From AP-15 sp963700185 (GTDB lineage Bacteria > Pseudomonadota > Alphaproteobacteria > ATCC43930 > CGMCC-115725): a DNA stretch of 64,000 nt. The stretch is taken from positions 26,857-90,856 of the forward strand of contig CAVOWP010000004.1 of assembly GCA_963700185.1 (NCBI GenBank), written 5' to 3'. Made by a program: the position numbers and the translations under genes. The notes beneath the pieces were generated by a model. The model was given only the letters and a program-made list of their open reading frames with translations, searched no databases and was not told where the DNA came from. Positions 34,185 to 43,685 of this stretch are shown one piece after another (the stretch's first letter is position 1; each line of letters begins with the position of its first letter).

Positions 34185-35412
34185 GTGAAAACTACCGCGC
34201 TCCGCTTTCTTGACGTTCTCGGCGGCGCGCTCGACCGCAATCGCGTACTCACCTATTGCCGAAATCCTGCTCGCGGCCGAGACAGCGGTGTTTCTTTTTC
34301 TCGTTGCCGGAACCCATGGGCTGATCGTGCCGCTCGCCGGGCCGACCAGCACCGATTTCGTCAGCTTTTATGCGGCCGGAGCCCTGGCCGATTCCGGTAG
34401 CCCGGAACTGGCCTACGACCAGGCCGCCCATGACGCCGCGGAACAGCACGCCACCGCGGCCGGAATCGAGTACCGGTTCTTCTACTACCCGCCGGTCTTC
34501 CTGCTGCTGTGCGCCGCGCTCGCCCGTCTGCCGTATCTCGCGGCGTTCCTGGTGTTCGAGGTGGCGACGCTCGCCCTCTGCCTGATCGTGATGCGGGAGA
34601 TTTTGGCCGAGCGCGGCTGGTCGGCGATCATCCCGGTATTGGCGTTCCCGGCAGCCTTCTGGGCGATCGGCCTGGGGCAGAATTCGTTTCTGACGGCGGC
34701 ATTGTTCGGCGCCGGCACGTTGTGGATCGACCGCCGGCCCATTCTTGCCGGGTTTTGTTTTGGGGCGCTCTGCTACAAGCCGCATTTCGCGCTCCTCGTC
34801 CCAGTGGCGTTGCTCGCCGGACGCGAATGGCGCGCTCTCGGCGCGGCTTTCGGATCGGCGGCAATACTCTGCGGGTTGTCCTTGATCGTATTCGGCTGGG
34901 CGACCTGGCAAGGTTTTCTCGCCGCCGCCGCGGGGTCGCACGCGACCTACGCGTCTGGCCGCATCAATTTCGGCGGCCTCATCACCCCGTTTGGAGGCGT
35001 GCTACTGGTGGGCGGAACCCCGAATGCCGCTTATATGGCGCAGGCGGCGGCCACGCTCGGCGCGGGGTTCCTCGTAGTGCTCGTGTGGCGGCGGCGCGGG
35101 CTTCCGCTGCCGATCCGGGCAGCGACGCTTGCCGCAGCGACCCTCGTCGCAGTCCCGGTGGCCTTGATCTACGATTTGATGCTCGCAGCGGTCGCGGCGG
35201 CTTGGCTCGTCCGCGACCCGGCCGGGCTTGCCGGGTGGGAAAGGGTCGCGCTCGCAGCGGTGTTCGCGCTCTCCATGATGCCGCCCGGTCTCGCCGAGGC
35301 TTGGCGCGTGCCGGCCGGGCCGATCGTGGCCTTGGCCCTCCTCGCCTTGATTGCCGCCCGCGCTCTGGGCACCCTCTCCTCGATCGGCCGGGTCGGTGCA
35401 ACTTTGGCGTGA
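34185..35412 (+). CDS. GT87-like polyprenyl-sugar mannosyltransferase family membrane protein (DUF2029)
   Basis: About 408 residues with many TM segments. The GT87 landmarks are a first periplasmic loop with Asp (GPTSTDFVSFYAAG), YRFFYYPPVFLLL, and LGQNSFLTAALFGAG. GT87 enzymes use polyprenyl-phosphate-mannose. The N-terminus is ambiguous. GTG 34185 behind GGAGAGG encodes MKTTALRFLDVLGGALDRNRV, which fits such proteins but joins the long frame only if one T near 34258 is removed. The unbroken alternative is a TTG at 34210 with a poor leader. Confidence 0.8.
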
Positions 35413-35508
35413 TCGGCGTGGTGCGCGCCCAAAAGCTTTTGGTCCTGGGCGGGATCGATTAGCATTCCGTCACCTGCCGCATTCTTTGCATCACGAAAGG
35501 ACACCGAC

Positions 35509-36246
35509 ATGCCGAGTTTTGAGCACCACGGCGCGCGCATTTATTACGAGGAGTTCGGCCAGGGTTTCCCGATCCTGACTTTTGCGCCGGCGGGGCTGCA
35601 GTCGGTCATCGACGTGTGGAGCCAGCCCTCGGCGCCAATCAACCCGACCACCGAGTTCGCAGACAAATTCCGTGTCATCGCGATGGATCAGCGCAATGCC
35701 GGCGGCCAGTCCCGCGCTCCGATCACCGCGCAGGATGGCTGGGACAGCTACACCGCCGACCACATCGCCCTCCTCGACCATTTGCGCGTCGACCGGTGTC
35801 ATCTCTACGGCCAATGCATCGGCGGGTCGTTCATCCTGAACCTGATCGAGGCGCAGCCCCAGCGGGTCCAGAGCGCCGTGCTGGCGCAGCCGATCGGTCG
35901 CGTCGGCCCGATGGCGCCCGGCCGCCCCGCCCGGTTCAACGGCTGGGCGGAAACCCTCACCGACCACCCGGAGGCCACCCCGCAGGTGCTCGACGCGTTC
36001 TGCCACAACCTCTACGCCCCCGGTTTTGTCTATTGCGTCGATCGTGCCTTCGTCTCGAGGGTCCAGACACCATGCCTCGTGCTGGCCGGCAACGACGAAG
36101 CACATCCTTATCCGATCTCCGAGGAGCTCTCAAAGCTGCTCCCCAATTGCGAGTTCATCCCAGAGTGGAAGACCGGCGCGGCCCTGACCTCCGCGAAAGC
36201 CCGCGTCAAGGAGTTCCTGTCGAAGCACACGCCGGCCCGGGTGTAG
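35509..36246 (+). CDS. Alpha/beta hydrolase with Cys at the nucleophile elbow (paralogue of 6799)
   Basis: This 245-residue protein begins MPSFEHHGARIYYEEFGQGFPILTF. The nucleophile elbow is LYGQCIGGSF with Cys103 in the Ser position, followed by VQSAVLAQPIGRVGP, as in the gene at 6799. The two align along the whole length, including DQRNAGGQSRAP versus DLRNANGGQSTGP. The ribosome site AAAGGA precedes ATG 35509. Cys nucleophiles occur in dienelactone hydrolase-type enzymes. No partner genes are adjacent, so the substrate is open. Confidence 0.85.
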   Translation: MPSFEHHGARIYYEEFGQGFPILTFAPAGLQSVIDVWSQPSAPINPTTEFADKFRVIAMDQRNAGGQSRAPITAQDGWDSYTADHIALLDHLRVDRCHLYGQCIGGSFILNLIEAQPQRVQSAVLAQPIGRVGPMAPGRPARFNGWAETLTDHPEATPQVLDAFCHNLYAPGFVYCVDRAFVSRVQTPCLVLAGNDEAHPYPISEELSKLLPNCEFIPEWKTGAALTSAKARVKEFLSKHTPARV

Positions 36247-36463
36247 CCCGGCGGGGTTGCTAGCGTTCGTGCGGCATTCACTTTCTGGCGACTCTGCAAG
36301 GCTGGTCAGGAAGGGGTGATCTTTCGCGCAAGACGTCACGGAAGTAGGCGGCGCGTCTTACGTCCTAATCGGCCAAATGCTCGGTCGACACTTCGATCGC
36401 CCATATGTCGTCCTGGTGGAACAGGAGGTGAGCTGCGTTATCGTTATGTCACCGCATACGGGA

Positions 36464-37789
36464 TCACGAGTGATTGGGCGGGACGACGACGCAGGGGAGT
36501 TGGCGGTGGTTGAGACGCGCGCAGGCGCCCGACGCGGCGCTCGCCGACAAATGGGCGAGGCGGGCGCGATAGAGGACCTTGTTGCCGAACGGCGCGGTGG
36601 GCTGCAGCGCTAGAGCAGCGGAGTGGAGCTCGTGTGGCGCCTGGGCGCGGGCGCCCTCCGCCACCGAGCGGGCCAGGCCCGGACTCGCGAAGGCGCCTAC
36701 CTGGATCGCCCAAGCACCGCCGGGCTCGGCAGGATGGCTCGGCTGTTGCCGCGGTGACGGCGCGGCGGGTCGGTAATAGGCCGCGGGGGTCGCCGCGGCA
36801 ATCTGGTGGGCTCTTGCCGGCGCCGGGACGCGAATCGTCCCGATCGAGGCATGGCCGTCAGCCGACGCCATCTTCATCCCGGAGGCCGCGGGCGGCGGAG
36901 CGGACCCGCAACGATCGTTGGAATTATAGGCCGCGTTCCTGTCGCATTCGTTCGCCGCAACCTGCCGAGCCGAAGCCGCGTGCGACACCGTTGCCGGCTG
37001 GGCGAGTGAGGTGCATGGGTGGCTGGGATCGTAGGCCGCGTTCACGTCGCAGCCATTCGCGCCCAGTTGGGGGACCATGGCCGTTTGGATCGGCGCCGGT
37101 TGCTCTGCGGCGTGCAGCAGGGTCGTGCAGGGATGGTTCGGGTTATACGCGGCGTTCAAGTCGCATCCCGCCGCCAGGCTGGCTATGGTTGGCCTCTGCG
37201 CGCGACCAGAGCGGGCGGAGGCATAGACCGCGAAAGGCCCTGACCGCGGTACGTCGGTGCCGAGATTGGGCGTGATCGCGGCGAGATAGTTTACTGTCTC
37301 GTCCGGCAGAGCGGCTTGTCCGGCCAGGTAGCTGTCAACCCGATCGGGACCGGCGTTATAGGCGGCCAGAAAGCCCGGCGCGCCGAACCGATCGTACATT
37401 TCTCGAATATAGGCGGTGCCCGCCAGAATGTTGTTGTGTGGGTCGTACGGATCGTCGCCGAGCTGGTAACGCACCCGCAGCCCCTCATAGGTTGCGGGCA
37501 TGACCTGCATCAGTCCCATAGCCCCGACCGGAGAGGTAGCCTGTTGCTCACCGCCCGATTCCTGATGCATCACCGCCCGCACCCAATGCCCGGGCACGCG
37601 AAATCGCGCAGCGGCCTCGCGGATATAAGGGCCCCAAGGATCCTCCGGCGGGCCGGGCGGCGGGTAGTAGCGCTGTGGCGACGCCCACTTCCAGCCGTCC
37701 GCGCCAATTTCCATCCGCCCCCCGCCGGGACCATACGCGCCCTGCTGGCTGCAGGCGGCGACGAGGAGGATCGGCAACAGCCGTAACAT
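36464..37789 (-). CDS. Lipoprotein lytic transglycosylase with CDxNAAY repeats and SPOR-like tail
   Basis: The likely start is MLRLLPILLVAACSQQG at 37789, a lipoprotein signal with Cys at the lipobox; earlier Mets extend the N-terminus by up to 41 residues. An SLT domain follows (VRAVMHQESGGEQQATSPVGAMGLMQVMP with catalytic Glu in QESGG, then AGTAYIREMYDRFG and LAAYNAGPDRV). Next come three copies of a Cys-flanked unit (GCDLNAAYNPNHPC, GCDVNAAYDPSHPC, ECDRNAAYNSNDRC) and a C-terminal domain of about 80 residues (AWAIQVGAFASPGLARSVAEGAR ... VLYRARLAHLSASAASGAC) with a SPOR-like pattern that would bind denuded glycan. It trims peptidoglycan in the periplasm. Confidence 0.88.
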   Translation of the reverse strand: MLRLLPILLVAACSQQGAYGPGGGRMEIGADGWKWASPQRYYPPPGPPEDPWGPYIREAAARFRVPGHWVRAVMHQESGGEQQATSPVGAMGLMQVMPATYEGLRVRYQLGDDPYDPHNNILAGTAYIREMYDRFGAPGFLAAYNAGPDRVDSYLAGQAALPDETVNYLAAITPNLGTDVPRSGPFAVYASARSGRAQRPTIASLAAGCDLNAAYNPNHPCTTLLHAAEQPAPIQTAMVPQLGANGCDVNAAYDPSHPCTSLAQPATVSHAASARQVAANECDRNAAYNSNDRCGSAPPPAASGMKMASADGHASIGTIRVPAPARAHQIAAATPAAYYRPAAPSPRQQPSHPAEPGGAWAIQVGAFASPGLARSVAEGARAQAPHELHSAALALQPTAPFGNKVLYRARLAHLSASAASGACARLNHRQLPCVVVPPNHS

Positions 37790-38181
37790 CGCTAGCAGGC
37801 GGCGCACCCCGATCGGCGCCCGGTAAACGAACCGGTCAGACCTGTTCGAGAAAGGCATTCCGTCCCACTCGCGGTTGATCAAGGACACACGCGTTAGCGC
37901 TATCGAAATCACAGGACAAGGTTTTCTGTTTCGCCGCCCGGCGGATCAGGGAAAGGAGTTGTCGGCTGGCTGGGCGAGGGCAGCTTCGAACCCGGCGCGG
38001 AAATGGCCGCATTCAAGGCCGCTCGACCAAATCATAAGATCGCAACCGGAGGCGGGATCTCGCTCGCGCAGATCGAACGGGTCACGCTTTTTAAGCCCGA
38101 TCAGCGTCGGCTATTTTGGTCGTGTGCTGGCCGGAAATGCAAATCGCGGGTGGTATTCGGTCAAGAGTAAGGGACAACCAG

Positions 38182-39525
38182 ATGAGCGAGATGAAGCGGC
38201 AGTTGCACCTCAACCTTTTTATTCACAGCCGCGGGCACCACGAGGCCTCCTGGCGGCATCCGGCGTCGTCGCCGCTGGCGTTGACCGATATCCGCTACTA
38301 CCAGGATCTGGCGCAGCGGGCCGAGGCGGCCAAGTTCGACTCGATCTTCATCGCCGACCAGCTCGCGCTCGCAGAGGACGTAGCGCGGGCGCCACGAATC
38401 TGGCTCGAGCCCGTCACCACCCTTGCTGCCTTGGCGATGGCAACGAGCCGGATCGGGATGATCGCCACGGCCTCGACCACTTATACCGAACCGTTCAATC
38501 TGGCACGGCAGTTCGCCTCGCTCGATCACATCAGCAACGGCCGCGTCGCCTGGAACATCGTCACCTCCTGGCTGGCCACGGCTGCGCGCAACTTTGGCGG
38601 CACCGGACAGGTGAGCCACGCCGACCGCTATGCCCGGGGCGAGGAGTTCATGACCGTGGTCAAGGCGCTGTGGGACAGCTGGGCCGAGGACGCAGTCGTC
38701 GATGACCGGGGTGTCGGACAGTATGCGCGGCCCGAGCGCATCCGGCCGATCAACCACCGCGGCGATTTCTACCAGGTGGCCGGACCGCTGAATATGCCGC
38801 GCTGTCCGCAGGGGCGGCCGGTGCTGGTGCAGGCGGGATCTTCCGATACCGGCCGCCGCTTTGCGGCGCGGCACGCCGACGCCGTATTCACGGCTCATGT
38901 TGCAAAAGCGACGGCGCAGGAATTCTACGCGGACCTGAAGGCGTTATCGGCGGCCGAGGGGCGGTCGCCCGACCAGGTGATAATCCTGCCCGGTCTCAGC
39001 CCGATGATCGGCTCTACCGAAGCCGAGGCGCAACGCCTGGCGCGCGAGATCGACGAGCTATGCGATCCGGAGGTCGGGCGCAAGCGGCTGTCCGGCCGGT
39101 TCGGCGGGCATGATTTCTCTCGCCTGCCATTGGACCGCCCGCTGGTGCCGGAAGATTTCCCGGACCCCGGCTCGGTCGAGGCGGCGCGCAGCAGGACCGA
39201 GGTGATCCTGAACCTGGTGCGGCGGGACAAGCCGACGCTGCGGCAATTGCTCGGCTACCTCGCCGGCGCCCGCGGCCATTTCACCACCGCCGGCACGCCG
39301 GAGCAGATCGCCGAGCTGATCGAGGACTGGTTTTCCGACGGCGCGGCGGACGGCTTCAACATCATGCCCCCGCTGCTGCCGGCGCAGCTCGACGTATTCA
39401 GCGCGGAGGTGATACCGCTATTGCAGCAGCGCGGGCTGTTCCGCATGGATTACGCCGGGATAACGCTGCGCGAGCATTACGGCCTGGTCTGGCCGAAGAG
39501 CGCCTTCGCCCCTCGGGAGGCGTAG
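38182..39525 (+). CDS. FMN-dependent monooxygenase, NtaA/SnaA/DszA (LLM) family
   Basis: This 447-residue protein matches the length of nitrilotriacetate monooxygenase-type LLM enzymes. It starts MSEMKRQLHLNLFIHSRGHHEASWR. The landmarks are DSIFIADQLALAEDV, LEPVTTLAALAMATSRIGMIATASTTYTEPFNLARQFASLDHISNGRVAWNIVTS and PVLVQAGSSDTGRRFAARHADAVFTA, ending with TAGTPEQIAELIEDWFSDGAADGFNIMPP. These use FMNH2 from a partner reductase to attack organosulfur or amine compounds. An ABC importer operon follows on the same strand 130 bp later, implying that its substrate is imported. Confidence 0.93.
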   Translation: MSEMKRQLHLNLFIHSRGHHEASWRHPASSPLALTDIRYYQDLAQRAEAAKFDSIFIADQLALAEDVARAPRIWLEPVTTLAALAMATSRIGMIATASTTYTEPFNLARQFASLDHISNGRVAWNIVTSWLATAARNFGGTGQVSHADRYARGEEFMTVVKALWDSWAEDAVVDDRGVGQYARPERIRPINHRGDFYQVAGPLNMPRCPQGRPVLVQAGSSDTGRRFAARHADAVFTAHVAKATAQEFYADLKALSAAEGRSPDQVIILPGLSPMIGSTEAEAQRLAREIDELCDPEVGRKRLSGRFGGHDFSRLPLDRPLVPEDFPDPGSVEAARSRTEVILNLVRRDKPTLRQLLGYLAGARGHFTTAGTPEQIAELIEDWFSDGAADGFNIMPPLLPAQLDVFSAEVIPLLQQRGLFRMDYAGITLREHYGLVWPKSAFAPREA

Positions 39526-39656
39526 CGCGCCGATGCGGTCGCCGATGCAACCGCAATGCCGCCGGGTCTTGCCGGGTACCACCAATTCCGGGTAAATCTT
39601 TGACAGGGCAACGCGACGCAACGACCGCGGAACGCCCGTCTATCAGGGAGTTCACG

Positions 39657-40973
39657 ATGATCCTGGGGAGATTTGCGCGCGCGGCGCTGGGGGCGTTGGC
39701 CGCGGCCTTGCTGCTCATACCGAGCAGCCTGCAGGCCGAGGAGGCCGGCAAGAAGATCAAGATCGGCGTGGTCTACGACCTGAGCGGCCCGTTTGCGGGG
39801 GGCGGCTCGGAGCTGCAGTACCTCGGCGCCAAGATCATGATCGACTGGTTCAACGAGCATGGCGGGATCGACGGCTACAAGGTCGAACCGGTTTACGCCG
39901 ATGCCCAGAGCAAGCCCGACGTTGCGATCAACGAGGCGGTCCGCCTGATCGAGCAGGAAAGGGTCGACATGCTGCTCGGCTTTTTCTCCTCTGCCGAATG
40001 CGTGCCGACCGCGGCGCGGGTCGAGCAGTTCAAGAAGTTCATGTGGATCACGACCTGCATCGCCTCGCCGGTGCTGGAAGGCCGCGACCTCAAATATGTC
40101 TTCCGGCCGCAGCCTTTCGGGCGCCAGTGGGGTCTGACCTCGACGGCGATGGTCGCGGAATACTCCAAGCCTCAGCTCGGCAAGGACCCGAAGGATGTGC
40201 GGGTGGCCATCATCCACGAGGATGGGGCTTACGGCACCGATGTCGGGAAGGGCAATGTCGAAGGCTCGAAGAAATACGGTTTCCAGGTCGTCCTCGACGA
40301 AGGCTATTCGGCGAGCACCCCCGACCTCTCCTCGCTGGTCACCAAGCTGAAGCGCGGCCGGCCCGACGTGATCTTCCATACCGGCTACAACCCCGACATC
40401 ACCCTGTTCTTGCGCCAGGCCCGTGAGCTCGGACTGCGTTTCTCGGCGCTCATCGGCCAGGGCGCCGGCTATGGGGTTTACTCTAAACTCAAGGAGACCG
40501 TCGGCAACGACGCCGACTTTTTCTTCAACGTCGACCCGATCTCGATCTGGCAGACTAATCCTCAAGCGCTGAAGCCCGAGCTGGCGCCGATCATCAAGGC
40601 GGTGGGCGACGCTTACATGAAGGCCAAGCCTGACACCGTCATCAGATCGGCGCATGTCGGAATGGCCGCGTCCAACACCTATGCCTTTTTGACCGACGTA
40701 CTCCCGCGTGCCGTCAAGAAGTATGGCGGCATCACCTCGGACGATTTGCGCCAAGCAGCGCTCGACACCGACCTGCCTGACGGCTCGACGATGCTCGGCT
40801 TCGGCATCAAGTTCGAGCCGCCCGGGCAGCCGATGTCCGGCCAGAACGAGCGCGCCTATCCGGTCGTCGTGCAGTATAGCGATGATCAAAGCCATGTGGT
40901 CTGGCCAAAAGAGCAGCAGCAGCGCGAGCCGGTGCTGAAGCTGCCGGCGAGCTCGCCCTACGCGCTGAAGTAA
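39657..40973 (+). CDS. Liv-type ABC transporter substrate-binding protein
   Basis: The protein has 438 residues. A signal peptide (MILGRFARAALGALAAALLL, cleaved near LQAEEA) is followed by the periplasmic-binding fold (IKIGVVYDLSGPFAGGGSELQYLGAKIMIDWFNEHGGIDGY, VDMLLGFFSSAECVPTAARVEQ, PDVIFHTGYNPDITLFLRQARELG). The start at 39657 follows GGGAGTTCACG. It belongs to the branched-chain-amino-acid receptor family, whose members also bind amides and aromatics. It is the first gene of the importer operon. The ligand is not deducible. Confidence 0.93.
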   Translation: MILGRFARAALGALAAALLLIPSSLQAEEAGKKIKIGVVYDLSGPFAGGGSELQYLGAKIMIDWFNEHGGIDGYKVEPVYADAQSKPDVAINEAVRLIEQERVDMLLGFFSSAECVPTAARVEQFKKFMWITTCIASPVLEGRDLKYVFRPQPFGRQWGLTSTAMVAEYSKPQLGKDPKDVRVAIIHEDGAYGTDVGKGNVEGSKKYGFQVVLDEGYSASTPDLSSLVTKLKRGRPDVIFHTGYNPDITLFLRQARELGLRFSALIGQGAGYGVYSKLKETVGNDADFFFNVDPISIWQTNPQALKPELAPIIKAVGDAYMKAKPDTVIRSAHVGMAASNTYAFLTDVLPRAVKKYGGITSDDLRQAALDTDLPDGSTMLGFGIKFEPPGQPMSGQNERAYPVVVQYSDDQSHVVWPKEQQQREPVLKLPASSPYALK

Positions 40974-40982
40974 CCAGTCCCC

Positions 40983-41735
40983 GTGCTGGAGGTCAGCGGG
41001 CTGGTCAAGCGCTTTGGCGGCTTTACCGCGGTCAACAACGTCTCGTTCGCCGTGGAACCGAGCGAAATCCTGGGGCTCATCGGGCCCAACGGATCCGGCA
41101 AGAGCACGATCTTCAACATGCTCTCCGGCACCCTGGCGCCGACCGCCGGCTCGATCCGCTTTCACGGGCGCGAGATCGCCGGTCGGCCGCCGCACCGCAT
41201 CATCAATTCCGGGATCGGCCGCACCTTCCAGATCCCCCGGCCGTTCCAGCGGTTGTCGCTGTTCGACAATGTCGCGCTCGCCGGATATTACGGCCAGGGC
41301 CGGCCCTCGCGGGCCCAGGCCTTTTCTGCGGCGGAGCGGGCATTGGCGCTGGTCGGCCTGCCGGCCGACCGCACGATGCCTGTGGCCGGCCTCGGCGCCG
41401 CCGGGCTCAAAAAGCTCGAACTGGCCAAGGCCTTGGCGACCCAGCCCAGCCTCCTCCTCGCCGATGAGAGCCTCGGCGGGCTCGACGAATCCGAGATGGA
41501 CCAGGCGGCAGACATGCTGCGGCGCATCCGCACCGAGCTCGGCATCACGATCATCTGGGTCGAGCACATCATGGGTGTGCTGATGCGGGTCGTCGACCGG
41601 GTCATGGTGCTCGATCACGGCGAGAAGATCGCCGAAGGTTTGCCACGGGCGGTGGCAGCCGACCCGCGAGTGATCGAGGTCTATCTGGGAACGGACGCCG
41701 GCGCCGTGCAGGCTGCGTCTGCCGGGCGCGGCTGA
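40983..41735 (+). CDS. ABC transporter ATP-binding protein (LivG-type)
   Basis: This 250-residue protein starts GTG 40983, 9 bp after the receptor stop. Walker A is GPNGSGKST at about 37-45, and Walker B is LLLADESLGGLDESE. The signature region reads VAGLGAAGLKKLELAKALA, in which the usual LSGGQ is degraded to LGAAGLKK. The late His (WVEHIMGVL) is present. LivG proteins pair with LivF on the cytoplasmic face of LivHM. The altered signature motif is worth noting, though LivG-like proteins with variant signatures do occur. Confidence 0.9.
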   Translation: MLEVSGLVKRFGGFTAVNNVSFAVEPSEILGLIGPNGSGKSTIFNMLSGTLAPTAGSIRFHGREIAGRPPHRIINSGIGRTFQIPRPFQRLSLFDNVALAGYYGQGRPSRAQAFSAAERALALVGLPADRTMPVAGLGAAGLKKLELAKALATQPSLLLADESLGGLDESEMDQAADMLRRIRTELGITIIWVEHIMGVLMRVVDRVMVLDHGEKIAEGLPRAVAADPRVIEVYLGTDAGAVQAASAGRG

Positions 41736-41756
41736 GAACGTGTGCGCTGCACCGGT

Positions 41757-41880
41757 GCCGTGCGTGCTTCGAGACGCGCCCACTGGGCGCTCCTCAGCAT
41801 GAGGTGAGTTACCGATGGCATTGAGAAGGAACCTCATCCTGAGGAGACCGCGAAGCGGTCGTCTCGAAGGACGCACGGCC
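41757..41880. repeat. Large imperfect inverted repeat between livG- and livF-type genes
   Basis: The left arm 41757-41807 (GCCGTGCGTGCTTCGAGACG ... CTCAGCATGAGGT) is mirrored by 41832-41880 (ACCTCATCCTGAGGAG ... CGTCTCGAAGGACGCACGGC). It is a common alphaproteobacterial palindrome. It occupies the 188-bp gap inside the operon and may act as an RNA-processing or partial-termination site. Confidence 0.8.
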
Positions 41881-41923
41881 CGCGTCCAGCCGGACTTCAA
41901 CAGGCTCTAGCCTAGCGCCGCCG

Positions 41924-42628
41924 ATGCTGGAACTCGCCGCGGTCGATGCCGGCTACGGCACTTTTCAGGCCCTGTTTGGCGTCTCGCTCGAGGTTCGCCT
42001 CGGCGAGGCGGTGGCGGTGATCGGCCCGAACGGTGCCGGAAAGACCACCTTGATGCGGGTCATTTCCGGCCTGATCCGGCCGATGCGCGGCACGATCAGC
42101 CTCGAAGGCGTCGATTTGCTGAGCACCCCGGCGCATCGCATCGTCGAGTTGGGGATCGCGCATGTGCCGGAAAATCGTCGGCTGTTCGCGCGCATGACGG
42201 TCGAGGACAATCTGCGGATGGGCGCGTACCCGCCGTCGTCGCGGCCAAAATTCCAGCAGCGCCTCGCCTTTGTTTACGAACTCTTCCCTCGCCTCCTCGA
42301 GCGCCGGCGCCAGCTTGCCGGCACATTGTCGGGCGGTGAGCAGCAGATGTGCGCGATCGGCCGCGCGCTGATGTCCGAGCCCAAGCTGCTGCTGCTCGAC
42401 GAGCCCTCTGCCGGGCTCGCGCCGGTGATCGTGCAACAGGTGTTTGCGTTAGTGGAGCGCATCCGCGAGAGCGGGCTGACCGTCCTGATCGTCGAGCAGA
42501 ACGTGCGGCAGATATTGCATGTCGTGGACCGCGCCTACTTGCTCGAGGCCGGCAGTATTCGCGCCACCGGCGCCGCTACCGAATTGCTGGCGGACGAAAT
42601 CATCCAACACGCCTATCTCGGCGTCTGA
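41924..42628 (+). CDS. ABC transporter ATP-binding protein (LivF-type)
   Basis: This 234-residue protein has Walker A GPNGAGKTTLMRVISGL, signature LSGGEQQMCAIGRALM and Walker B LLLLDEPSAGLAPVI followed by VLIVEQNVRQIL, all canonical. It opens MLELAAVDAGYGTFQALFGVSLEV. It is the second ATPase of the importer. The position after LivG but before the permeases differs from the E. coli livHMGF order, where the permeases come first. Confidence 0.94.
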   Translation: MLELAAVDAGYGTFQALFGVSLEVRLGEAVAVIGPNGAGKTTLMRVISGLIRPMRGTISLEGVDLLSTPAHRIVELGIAHVPENRRLFARMTVEDNLRMGAYPPSSRPKFQQRLAFVYELFPRLLERRRQLAGTLSGGEQQMCAIGRALMSEPKLLLLDEPSAGLAPVIVQQVFALVERIRESGLTVLIVEQNVRQILHVVDRAYLLEAGSIRATGAATELLADEIIQHAYLGV

Positions 42629-42671
42629 CAGGCTCACCGGATATGATGGAAAGAGCATCAGTAGGTTATCC

Positions 42672-42749
42672 GTCATTCCCGCGAAAGCGGGAATCCAGGG
42701 CCTCAGGGCTACATTGGTTGCCCTGGACCCCCGCCTTCGCGGGGGTGAC
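42672..42749. repeat. Palindromic repeat of the GTCATTCCCGCGAAAGCGGGAAT type
   Basis: The two halves carry hairpins TCCCGC-GAAA-GCGGGA and CCCCCGC-CTTC-GCGGGGG, and the outer sequence CCAGGG/CCCTGG pairs. It is widespread in alphaproteobacterial intergenic DNA. It lies between the livF- and livH-type genes. Confidence 0.85.
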
Positions 42750-42809
42750 GGGGAATACGCCGACATCAGCCGGCCATCTCAGCGTGGCGTTTAAACGGGG
42801 AACCGCCGC

Positions 42810-43685
42810 GTGATGTTCGGGATTTTCGACGTTTACCTGCTGGAGGCGCTGGTCAACGGGGTGCTGCTCGGCGGTGTTTTCGCGCTGCTGGCGCTGGGTC
42901 TGAACCTGGTGTTCGGCGTCATCGACGTAGTGTGGATCTGCTATGCCGAGCTGATCATGCTGGGCATGTACGGCATGTACTTCCTCTATGCCGTCTATGG
43001 TGTGCCGTTTTTGCTCGCCGCACTGATTTGTATCGGCGGCGTCGCGGCCCTTGGCGTGGTGCTGCACCTCGCGGTGATCCAGCCGCTGCTCGGCACGCCG
43101 CCGATCAATCAGCTCCTCGCCACGGGCGGCGTGTTGTTCTTCCTGCAGAGCGCCGCGACGGTGATGTTCGGGATCGACTTCCGCAATCTCGGCATACGCC
43201 TGCCAGTGCTCGATGTGGCCGATATGTTCATCAGCTATGCGCGGCTGCTGGCCTTCGGTGCGGCACTGGCGGGGATGGTCGCGCTCTATTTGTTTCTCGC
43301 GCGCAGCTATACCGGCGCGGCGATCCGGGCCATCGCGCAGGACCGCCAGATCATGCCGCTGATGGGGGTGGATAGCCGGCGCATCTATGTCATCACTTCG
43401 GCGATCGGCGGCGCGCTTGCCGGCCTCGCCGCCTGTTTGTTGGTCTTGCAATACGATGTGCAGCCTTTCGTCGGCCTGACCTTCGGGCCGATTACTTTCC
43501 TGATCTGCGTGCTCGGCGGTCTCGGCAATATGATCGGCGGGTTTGTCGCGGCCTTTCTGTTCGCCGAGATCATCTCGGTATCCGGCCTCTATCTCGACCT
43601 CGAATGGGGCTACGTCTTTGCCTTCGGGTTTTTTGTCGTGCTGATGTTCATCCGCCCGCAGGGCCTATTGGCGCGCCGCTCGTGA
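42810..43685 (+). CDS. ABC transporter permease (LivH-type)
   Basis: This 291-residue membrane protein opens MMFGIFDVYLLEALVNGVLLGGVFALLALGLNLVFGVIDVV, with eight or so TM segments and the LivH-type cytoplasmic loop (AIRAIAQDRQIMPLMGVDSRRIYVITSAIGGALAGLAACL). It overlaps the next permease by 4 bp (GTGA). The GTG at 42810 or the ATG at 42813 could be the start. Confidence 0.93.
   Translation: MMFGIFDVYLLEALVNGVLLGGVFALLALGLNLVFGVIDVVWICYAELIMLGMYGMYFLYAVYGVPFLLAALICIGGVAALGVVLHLAVIQPLLGTPPINQLLATGGVLFFLQSAATVMFGIDFRNLGIRLPVLDVADMFISYARLLAFGAALAGMVALYLFLARSYTGAAIRAIAQDRQIMPLMGVDSRRIYVITSAIGGALAGLAACLLVLQYDVQPFVGLTFGPITFLICVLGGLGNMIGGFVAAFLFAEIISVSGLYLDLEWGYVFAFGFFVVLMFIRPQGLLARRS

Noticed and set aside
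39477..41900. 807-residue minus-strand open frame opposite the receptor and LivG genes
   Set aside because: It is a GC-rich antisense shadow (Asp/Arg/His-rich composition, no domain) over two clearly coding genes.
42672..42749. CRISPR-like repeat
   Set aside because: It is a single palindromic unit with no spacer-repeat series. No CRISPR array or cas gene was seen anywhere in the window.
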